From: Microcaldota archaeon
Lineage (GTDB): Archaea > Micrarchaeota > Micrarchaeia > Anstonellales > Anstonellaceae
Assembly: GCA_026413805.1 (NCBI GenBank)
Contig: JAOAKE010000002.1
Location: 4,771 to 68,770, forward strand
Reading direction: 5' to 3'
Length of the DNA stretch: 64,000 bases
In this document: positions 58,768 to 64,000 of the stretch, in pieces
Position numbering within the stretch: position 1 is the first letter of the stretch
Layout: each line of letters opens with the position of its first letter
The notes under the pieces: generated by a model
Database searches by the model: none
What the model saw: the letters and a program-made list of their open reading frames with translations, nothing else
What the model was told of the DNA's origin: nothing
Program-made: the position numbers and the translations under genes

Positions 58768-59214
58768 ATGGCAGAGGGCGAAGTAGTTTTCACCGCACGC
58801 TACAAGGACTGGGTGGTAATAAAGAAGATGTCTATTGACTCTTCTACCACCCCGCAGGAAGTGGCAGCGATACTAGCATCAATAGAAGCCACTCTCTCCC
58901 GCAAGAGCTATGAATTTGCAGGCATAAACCAGCAGAAAATAGACGAAATCGCAGAAAGGATGGTAAAAGGTAAGCGCAAGAGCTACTCCTCTTTGGCAGA
59001 GGCGATTTCGTCAATCAAGCCAAGCGAGCTTCGCCAAGAGCTGCTTGCAGCCTGCCCCACTGAAAAACACCTGCCAATCGCAGAAAATTACCTTCTAAAA
59101 ATGGTGCTTGATAAGCTCGGGTTTCGCACTAACCTAGATACCGAGACGCTTCAAGAGGTATACCCTGAAATAAAGGTGGCAAAGCCACGCGGCAACTTCG
59201 GCAAAAAGAAGTAG
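58768..59214 (+). CDS. Conserved-looking protein of unknown function (possibly DUF2666-like)
   Basis: 148 residues. VVFTARYKDWVVIKKMSID followed by helical LASIEATLSRKSYEFAGIN and a second helical part. This resembles archaeal DUF2666 proteins by eye only. Directly downstream of eL40, so it may be linked to translation. Basic C-terminal tail. Confidence 0.72.
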   Translation: MAEGEVVFTARYKDWVVIKKMSIDSSTTPQEVAAILASIEATLSRKSYEFAGINQQKIDEIAERMVKGKRKSYSSLAEAISSIKPSELRQELLAACPTEKHLPIAENYLLKMVLDKLGFRTNLDTETLQEVYPEIKVAKPRGNFGKKK

Positions 59215-59341
59215 CATGCCAATTGGCGCAATTCGGAAAGCTTTATAAAATCAATCTCTAATATATTGCCGCTTCGACTTAATGAACGACGTAGGATTTC
59301 GTTCAGTCAGGCGTAATTTTGCACTATGGAGGTGTGTTTGA
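59215..59341 (+). promoter_or_regulatory. Promoter and hairpin leader of aEF-1A
   Basis: CTTTATAAAA at 59241-59250 is a strong TATA box. The expected transcript start (about 59272) leaves a leader of about 70 bases. It can form TGAACGA/TCGTTCA, a 7-bp hairpin (59282-59304). GGAGGTGTG precedes the ATG. Confidence 0.6.
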
Positions 59342-60610
59342 ATGGCAGAAAAGGAGCACATTAACCTGATATTCATAGGCCACGTGGACCATGGCAAGTC
59401 CACGACAGTAGGGCGGATACTTTACGAGACAGGTGCACTCACAGAGCAGCAGCTTAGAAAGCTCAAGGAAGAGGCAGAAAAGGTTGGCAAGGCCACCTTT
59501 GAATTTGCCTTTACCATGGACACCTTGAAAGAAGAGAGGGAGCGAGGAGTGACAATTGACCTCTCCCACAAGGAATTCCAAACCCAAAAATACTACTTCA
59601 CCATAATAGACGCCCCTGGCCACAGGGACTTTGTAAAAAACATGATTACCGGAGCATCGCAGGCAGATGCCGCTGTCTTGGTCTGCTCTGCAAAAGAAGG
59701 GGTGCAGGCACAGACAAAGGAACACGCCTTCCTTGCAAAAGTGCTGGGGGTAAACCAGCTTATAGTTGCAATAAACAAGATGGATGCAGTCAATTATGAC
59801 CATGTCAAGTTTGACGAAACCAAGATGGCACTTCAAAATCTGCTCAAGAACATCGGATACAAAGTAGACACAATACCATTCATCCCAATTTCAGGCTATG
59901 CCGGGGCAAACATAAAGACCAAGTCGCCTGAAACTCCTTGGTACGCAGGTCCAACTCTTATTGAGGCATTTGACAAGCTCACTCCTCCTGCCAAGCCAAT
60001 TGACAAGCCCCTTAGGCTTCCAATCCAAGATGTATTTACAATTACAGGCCATGGCACTGTGCCAGTAGGCAGGGTAGAAACAGGCGTAATGAAAGTCAAT
60101 GACAGCGTGGTATTCATGCCTTCTGGGGCAAAGGGAGAGGTAAAAAGCATTGAGATGCACCACCAACCCCTGCAGCAAGCAGTGCCTGGCGACAACATCG
60201 GCTTCAACGTGAAGAACGTTGACAAGAAAGACATCAAGCGAGGCGAGGTAGTGGGCCCAGCCAACAACCCGCCAAAGGTAGCTTCAGAATTCACTGCCCA
60301 GATTGTTGTGCTTGAGCACCCAACTGCAATTGGAAAGGGCTATACTCCTGTCTTCCACATTCACACTGCCCAGGTAGCATGCACAATAACTGAGATAATG
60401 GAAAAGAAAGACCCCAAGACCGGGCAAGTGCTCCAAAAGAACCCTGACTTTATAAAATCAGGAGATGTGGCAGTGGTAAAGGTCAAGCCCCTCAAGCCAG
60501 TGGTCGTTGAAAAGTTCCAAGAATTCCCTCCACTTGGCAGGTTTGCCATTAGGGACATGGGGCAGACAGTCGCGGCAGGAGTGGTGCTTGACGTTGTGCC
60601 GAAAGCATAA
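59342..60610 (+). CDS. tuf: Translation elongation factor aEF-1A
   Basis: 422 residues. G1 GHVDHGKST, switch RERGVTIDLSH, G3 DAPGHRDF, G4 NKMD; domains II and III complete with TGHGTVPVGRVETGVMKVND and FAIRDMGQTVAAGVV. Delivers aminoacyl-tRNA to the ribosome; a pairing with uS10 downstream is common in archaea. Slightly unusual: RGVTIDLSHKEF, where most archaea have RGVTIDLxxxxF. Confidence 0.97.
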   Translation: MAEKEHINLIFIGHVDHGKSTTVGRILYETGALTEQQLRKLKEEAEKVGKATFEFAFTMDTLKEERERGVTIDLSHKEFQTQKYYFTIIDAPGHRDFVKNMITGASQADAAVLVCSAKEGVQAQTKEHAFLAKVLGVNQLIVAINKMDAVNYDHVKFDETKMALQNLLKNIGYKVDTIPFIPISGYAGANIKTKSPETPWYAGPTLIEAFDKLTPPAKPIDKPLRLPIQDVFTITGHGTVPVGRVETGVMKVNDSVVFMPSGAKGEVKSIEMHHQPLQQAVPGDNIGFNVKNVDKKDIKRGEVVGPANNPPKVASEFTAQIVVLEHPTAIGKGYTPVFHIHTAQVACTITEIMEKKDPKTGQVLQKNPDFIKSGDVAVVKVKPLKPVVVEKFQEFPPLGRFAIRDMGQTVAAGVVLDVVPKA

Positions 60611-60627
60611 ATTCTCTTTTGTTTTTA

Positions 60628-60689
60628 TGAAAATTTATGGCGAGCGAAGTATCCGGTCCGCAAGAATCGGAACAAAACAGGTGCATTGA
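60628..60689 (+). other. Possible 20-codon upstream frame coupled to uS10
   Basis: ATG at 60628 opens a 20-codon frame that stops with TGA at 60687-60689, directly before the TTG start of uS10 at 60690. The frame is rich in basic residues. Abutting stop and weak start would allow translational coupling. There is no independent evidence that it is translated. Confidence 0.25.
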
Positions 60690-60995
60690 TTGGGTAAGGC
60701 AAGGATTAAGCTGATCGGCAAAAGCCCAGAGGACTTGGAAGAAGTTTGCAAGCAAATCCTTGAAATCACAAAAATGACCGGAGTTGAAGTAAAAGGGCCA
60801 ATTCCCCTGCCTACCCGCCGCCTTGTTGTTACCACCCGCCGCTCTCCGTGTGGAGACGGCTCGGACACCTACGAGCACTGGGAAATGCGCATCCACAAGC
60901 GAATCATTGATGTTGCAGGCGACGAGCGCACCCTGAGGCAAATCATGCGCGTGCGCGTTCCTGAAAATGTGCAGGTAAAAATATCGCTTGAATAA
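60690..60995 (+). CDS. rps10: Ribosomal protein uS10
   Basis: 101 residues with TTG start at 60690 (AGGTG upstream). KARIKLIGKSPEDLEEVCKQI, GPIPLPTRRLVVTTRRSPCGDG and YEHWEMRIHKRIIDV are diagnostic of archaeal uS10. The gene follows aEF-1A, as in other archaea, and not the S10 cluster at uL3. Confidence 0.95.
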   Translation: MGKARIKLIGKSPEDLEEVCKQILEITKMTGVEVKGPIPLPTRRLVVTTRRSPCGDGSDTYEHWEMRIHKRIIDVAGDERTLRQIMRVRVPENVQVKISLE

Positions 60996-61152
60996 CCTAT
61001 CTTTTAGAAATCCTGCAAATCTCCTGCGCAAAATTCAAAACTAACGCCGCCACTGAAGAATAAAACGCCGAGGAGGAGATCTTGCGCGAAAGCGCGAGAG
61101 ATTTGGAGCGGAAACGCCGCTCCAAACCGACGAGGGCATTTTAAAAATAAAG
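60996..61152 (-). other. Intergenic region with a second copy of the tRNA-Ser 3' exon and two hairpins
   Basis: On the minus strand, downstream of the tRNA-Ser(UGA) end, lie TTTTTAAAAT (TATA-like), a 10-bp hairpin TTTGGAGCGG/CCGCTCCAAA, a CTCGCGC/GCGCAAG hairpin and then CTCCT-CCTCGGC-G again (61066-61078), an exact copy of the T-stem, acceptor and G73 of the tRNA gene. The flanks (AATAAA.CGCCGAGG) match too. It may be a duplicated exon, a remnant of intron gain or loss, or a separate small RNA. No protein gene is visible here. Confidence 0.6.
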
Positions 61153-61331
61153 CGCCGAGGAGGAGATTTGTTCATGCGCCCTCCATGTTCTGTTTGGGAG
61201 GAAGCAGGGAAACCCTCTTTCAGAAAAGCAGAGGGGTTTTCCTATTGAACTCCTAAGCCCCGAAGGGCACCAGATTGCCTTCCCATATAGAGGCTCAAGT
61301 CTGGCGCATTACCAGGTTCTGCCACCTCGGC
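61153..61331 (-). tRNA. tRNA-Ser(UGA) with two introns (anticodon loop and T-loop)
   Basis: Minus strand. Acceptor GCCGAGG (61325-61331) pairs with CCTCGGC (61154-61160), G73 at 61153. Anticodon stem CCAGA/TCTGG; loop CTTGAG then an 18-nt intron (61276-61293) then A38; anticodon TGA at 61295-61297. Class II variable arm GCCC-TTCG-GGGC. T-stem AGGAG (61250-61254) pairs with CTCCT (61161-61165). A 77-nt intron (61170-61246) splits TTC from AAAT. Spliced length 84 nt. The T-loop intron resembles the tRNA-Thr intron (hairpin ending in GGGTTTC, then CTTCCTCCC and AAACAGA). Confidence 0.88.
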
Positions 61332-61367
61332 ATGTTAAAGAAATAGCCTGAATAGAATTTAAAGCAA

Positions 61368-61649
61368 TCAGGGGTTTTCAATTTCCACTTCGCCTTTCAA
61401 TACCTTGCACTGGCAAGCCAGCCTCTGGTTTGGCTTTGCCCCAAACCCTTCCAACGTAGCCTTCTCATTCTCCGTTTTTTCGCTTAAATTCTCCATCCCC
61501 TTATTTACGTTTACAAGGCACGAAAGGCAAACCCCTGCCTTGCACGAAAATGATATTGATGCGCCGTTGTCTTCAGCAACCTGCACCAGGTCTGAGCCAT
61601 CAGGCACCTCAACTGTTTTGTTGTCTGACTTGAAAATTACTTTTGCCAT
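61368..61649 (-). CDS. [2Fe-2S] ferredoxin, plant/vertebrate type
   Basis: 93 residues from ATG 61649 (GAGG nine bases upstream; ATG 61655 too close to it). Cluster motif CKAGVCLSC (C-x4-C-x2-C) and the fourth Cys in RLACQC give a standard [2Fe-2S] fold. One-electron carrier in the cytosol; partner unknown. It has its own TATA-like element upstream (AATATAAAC on the minus strand, about 61683-61691). Confidence 0.92.
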   Translation of the reverse strand: MAKVIFKSDNKTVEVPDGSDLVQVAEDNGASISFSCKAGVCLSCLVNVNKGMENLSEKTENEKATLEGFGAKPNQRLACQCKVLKGEVEIENP

Positions 61650-61772
61650 CGCCATCGCCTCGCATCTAATTGCCGCAAAAAGTTTATATTTGCTAACCGA
61701 AGTTTATCCGTCAATTTGCGAAGGGGCGCATAAATTAAAAACAAGCTCGTCGCATCTTTTGTTGGTGATAAT

Positions 61773-62390
61773 ATGCCCTCCAATCTTCCATCAAGTTTTT
61801 CCCATTCCTCCCATGGCGCTGCCCAAAAGCAGCAGCCTTCCCATGAAGAAGAAAAGCCCAAAGTGACGCAGGCAGACTCTACCCCGGCAATAATAATCAG
61901 CATATTGGCGCTCATGATTTCCATTGCCAGCTTCTATGTTGCCTTCTTTATGGAAAAGCCGCTTACCCAATCGCAAAAAGAATCCCTCAAAGAAATAGCC
62001 CAGCAACTTCGGGAATTGCAAAACAAAGACATAATGCTTGGCGCACCTGTTGAAACGCGCCTATATTTGGACCAAGTATACCCTGCCAAAGACATGTTCC
62101 CTGAAACCTTCAACGTTACAATTGACTTTGCCATTCCTATTGAGGGCCAGCTTGTTGGGCTTGGCACGACAGGCCAGCCAGTCTATATCAAAGTCAAAGA
62201 CGAGCTTCCTGTAAAATCAACAATACCTCTTTCCAACAAGGTCTTTGGGAACACCACAATAAGAATAGCAAAAGAATTTCCAGTTGAGGCGAGGTTTTCC
62301 TCAGTGGTCAAGGTCCGCTCGGCATATGGAAAAGAGCTAAACGCCATAATAGACAAGCTGGAAGCGCTGGCAGCAGATTCACCCTCTTGA
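61773..62390 (+). CDS. Membrane-anchored extracytoplasmic protein of unknown function
   Basis: 205 residues (GGTGATAAT before the ATG). Ser/Gln/Glu-rich N-terminal 38 residues, one membrane helix PAIIISILALMISIASFYVAFF (about 38-59), then a beta-rich outer domain with TFNVTIDFAIPIEGQLVGLGTTGQPVYIKV. Unusually the anchor is N-terminal after a polar tail, so the tail should stay inside. Its end overlaps Dph6 (opposite strand) by 12 bases. Confidence 0.75.
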   Translation: MPSNLPSSFSHSSHGAAQKQQPSHEEEKPKVTQADSTPAIIISILALMISIASFYVAFFMEKPLTQSQKESLKEIAQQLRELQNKDIMLGAPVETRLYLDQVYPAKDMFPETFNVTIDFAIPIEGQLVGLGTTGQPVYIKVKDELPVKSTIPLSNKVFGNTTIRIAKEFPVEARFSSVVKVRSAYGKELNAIIDKLEALAADSPS

Positions 62391-63029
62391 AAGCGAGGCT
62401 ATCTCTGCCACTCCCCTTGCCCCATCCCACCTTTTTTTCCAGCCATTTATTTTCAATGCCTTCTTAAAGAAAGGGGCGTCAGCAACAAAGGTCTCCCCTT
62501 CTCCTCCCTCAAGGTTCAAGCTTACCTTGTGCTTCAGCCCAGCCAAATGCCGCACAAAGCCTCGGTCAAACCTCCTGCCAAGCATGTTTTCTGCCAATCC
62601 CTCTGCCGACACAGCAACAACATAGGTCTCCAAATATTCCAGCTGCTCTTCCAAAAGCTTCTTTTTGCACCTCCAAAGAGGGGCGAAGCTTCTTATTCCA
62701 AGTTCCCCTGCCAGCACATCTATCCTCTCCTTTTGATACTCAGACTCAATGGCGCCTGATACCACCCCATCCACTTTCATTTTTTTCAAAGCCTCTCCAA
62801 TCTCATTCAGCTCGTCCCTTTCGCTTTTTCCCCGTGGCTTTACTATAACAATTGGCAGCCCCATGGCTTCTGCTTGCTTCTTGCACCACTTTATATTCGG
62901 GTGGTGAAACATAGTGGAATACTCGGCTGGCTCTATTGAAAGAAGGCGCACCTCCCATCCCATAGACTGGCACACAAAGGCAGCAAATGCCGAGTCCTTC
63001 CCACCAGAAAACAAAACAGCAACTTTCAT
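62379..63029 (-). CDS. dph6: Diphthine--ammonia ligase (Dph6-like ATP-pyrophosphatase)
   Basis: 216 residues. PP-loop SGGKDS at 8-13, then CQSMGWEVRLLS and the family signature GAIESEYQKERID, and GEGETFVADAPFFKKA. It performs the last, ATP-dependent amidation step of diphthamide in aEF-2, whose target His is present in the window (21808-24000). Also known as the MJ0570-related family. Confidence 0.92.
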   Translation of the reverse strand: MKVAVLFSGGKDSAFAAFVCQSMGWEVRLLSIEPAEYSTMFHHPNIKWCKKQAEAMGLPIVIVKPRGKSERDELNEIGEALKKMKVDGVVSGAIESEYQKERIDVLAGELGIRSFAPLWRCKKKLLEEQLEYLETYVVAVSAEGLAENMLGRRFDRGFVRHLAGLKHKVSLNLEGGEGETFVADAPFFKKALKINGWKKRWDGARGVAEIASLSRG

Positions 63030-63038
63030 AAAATCAAG

Positions 63039-63110
63039 TGGACGGGGAGGGATTTGAACCCTCGGCCTCTTCGTTGCGAACGAAGCGATCTACCGCTGAT
63101 CTACCCGCCC
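63039..63110 (-). tRNA. tRNA-Ala(CGC), no intron
   Basis: Minus strand, 72 nt. Acceptor GGGCGGG pairs with CCCGTCC, including G3-U70, the key identity of tRNA-Ala; A73. Anticodon stem CTTCG/CGAAG, loop TTCGCAA, anticodon CGC. T-arm GAGGG-TTCAAAT-CCCTC is continuous. The only uninterrupted tRNA gene in this window. Confidence 0.93.
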
Positions 63111-63210
63111 GGCAAATGCGCTTAAAAAGGCAGGATTATTTCAGGAAGAAGGATATTTAACTGATGTGTTCCTTACAAAAAAAAAACAAAAAAGAAGAAA
63201 AAAAGGAGTT

Positions 63211-64000
63211 CTACAGGTAGGAAATGCTGTCCATTTCAATTACTTTTGCTTTTTCCTCTTCTTTTTCCACCTTGCCTTCAAGATAGGGGTTCTTTATTCC
63301 TGTCACTATGCAGGTGCAAGTTACGGCGCTTCCCAAAGACGGGTCAAGCCTTGCGCCTATCTTGACATCAGCATTCAAGTCAAATGACTCAGAGATTCTC
63401 TCGCCAATTTCAATTCCCTCTCCAAGGGTTAGCTGCGGGCCCCCTGCAATGTGCAGAAGCGCTCCCTTTGCCCCTTCGCAGCTTGCCTCCAAGAGCGGGT
63501 TTTCAAGCGTGTTCTTCACCACCTGCTCAATCCTGTCTGGGCCGTTACCCTCTCCCATAGAAATTAGCGCAAACCCCTTGTTCTCCATGACAGACTTCAC
63601 ATCGGCAAAGTCAATATTCATAAGCGAAGGCAGCATTATGGTGTCTGAAATGCCTGTAATCGCCTTTCCTGTTATCGCATCAGCAAGGTTAAAGGCCTCG
63701 TTAATTGGCAAGTTCGGGACATACTTTACCAACCTATCATTCTCAATTACTATCACAGTGTCTGATTTTGCGGCCAAGTGCTCCAATCCCCATTTTGCTT
63801 TCTGCATCCTTGCCCTCTCAAGCCTGAAAGGCATGGTCACGACTGAAACTACAATCGCCCCTTGCTCCTTTGCAACTTCTGCAATGCTCTCAACGAGTCT
63901 CGACTTGTTAACCATATAGGGAATCTCCCTAATGATGATTCGATCCTCCTCGATCTCCGCTTTACCACGAATTGTTATTCTCCCTCTGCCAGTTCTGTAT
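63211..64000 (-). CDS. Chimeric open frame: GyrA-like N-terminal piece joined to FtsZ C-terminal half (partial)
   Basis: The frame continues to the window edge. From 63999 to about 63890 it encodes TGRGRITIRGKAEIEE and REIPYMVNKSRLVES, matching the DNA gyrase A subunit. From about 63880 it becomes FtsZ: IAEVAKEQGAIVVSVVTMPF, NLPINEAFNLADAITGKAI, NIDFADVKSVM, MGEGNGPDRI and DPSLGSAVTCTCIVTGI. The FtsZ GTP-binding signature GGGTGTG is therefore absent. The joint lies in IAE-like residues common to both proteins. FtsZ is the tubulin-like division protein. A real fusion would be nonsensical, so an assembly or recombination junction is likely. Confidence 0.8.
   Translation of the reverse strand, partial: YRTGRGRITIRGKAEIEEDRIIIREIPYMVNKSRLVESIAEVAKEQGAIVVSVVTMPFRLERARMQKAKWGLEHLAAKSDTVIVIENDRLVKYVPNLPINEAFNLADAITGKAITGISDTIMLPSLMNIDFADVKSVMENKGFALISMGEGNGPDRIEQVVKNTLENPLLEASCEGAKGALLHIAGGPQLTLGEGIEIGERISESFDLNADVKIGARLDPSLGSAVTCTCIVTGIKNPYLEGKVEKEEEKAKVIEMDSISYL

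Overview
The window is a gene-dense archaeal chromosome segment. RNA polymerase is split into B''/B' and A'/A'', with small subunits H, D and N. Eukaryote-type ribosomal proteins (eL14, eL18, eL19, eL30, eL32, eL34, eL40, eS4), aEF-1A, aEF-2, eIF1/SUI1, an RNase P protein of the Rpp29 family and the diphthamide amidase Dph6 are all present. Genes are tightly packed, start sites carry GGTG or GAGGT signals, and TATA boxes precede operons. An FtsZ fragment, an EMC3-like insertase, a VirB2-like pilin, a class III signal-peptide protein, short genes and very unusual tRNA introns suggest a DPANN-type archaeon (Diapherotrites or Micrarchaeota-like). That placement is inference, not proof.

Layout. 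(1) 1-11.3 kb is accessory. A minus-strand operon reads from 11229 down to 1612: a membrane protein, a MoxR-type AAA+ ATPase, a VWA protein, a GXGXG beta-helix protein, a 1386-residue protein of unknown function and a small protein. It converges with a plus-strand protein of unknown function. (2) 11.4-20.8 kb is the RNA polymerase operon (H, B'', B', A', a small membrane protein, A'') followed by eL30, NusA, uS12 and uS7. (3) 21-28.1 kb holds a Cys-rich pilin-like protein, aEF-2, a secreted protein, a 972-residue cell-surface GH5 glycoside hydrolase and a pyrimidine-dimer glycosylase. (4) 28.2-51.4 kb is a nearly complete S10-spc-alpha-type ribosomal superoperon from uL3 to uS2. It also carries SecY, adenylate kinase, an EMC3-like insertase, cytidylate kinase, a TruB/Cbf5 pseudouridine synthase, RpoD, RpoN and three intron-bearing tRNA genes. 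(5) 51.4-64 kb is mixed: a Cys-repeat lipoprotein, tRNA genes, a CPA2 antiporter, DUF362, eL40, aEF-1A, uS10, a [2Fe-2S] ferredoxin, Dph6 and an FtsZ fragment.

The most striking signal is in the tRNA genes. All four class II tRNAs (Ser-GGA, Leu-GAG, Leu-UAG, Ser-UGA) are interrupted inside the T-loop, between TTC and the following AAAT or AAGT (position 56/57). Both Ser genes also have a short anticodon-loop intron. tRNA-Pro(GGG) has a 67-nt T-loop insert that a single excision cannot repair. tRNA-Thr(UGU) has a 153-nt anticodon-loop intron with two exact 47-nt repeats, and this intron resembles the T-loop intron of tRNA-Ser(UGA). The latter gene is followed by a second copy of its own 3' exon. 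Only tRNA-Ala(CGC) is uninterrupted.

Other oddities are a membrane protein inserted between rpoA1 and an N-terminally short rpoA2, a large external insertion in the EMC3-like protein, and an open frame at the right edge that joins GyrA-like sequence to FtsZ, which is probably an assembly or recombination junction.
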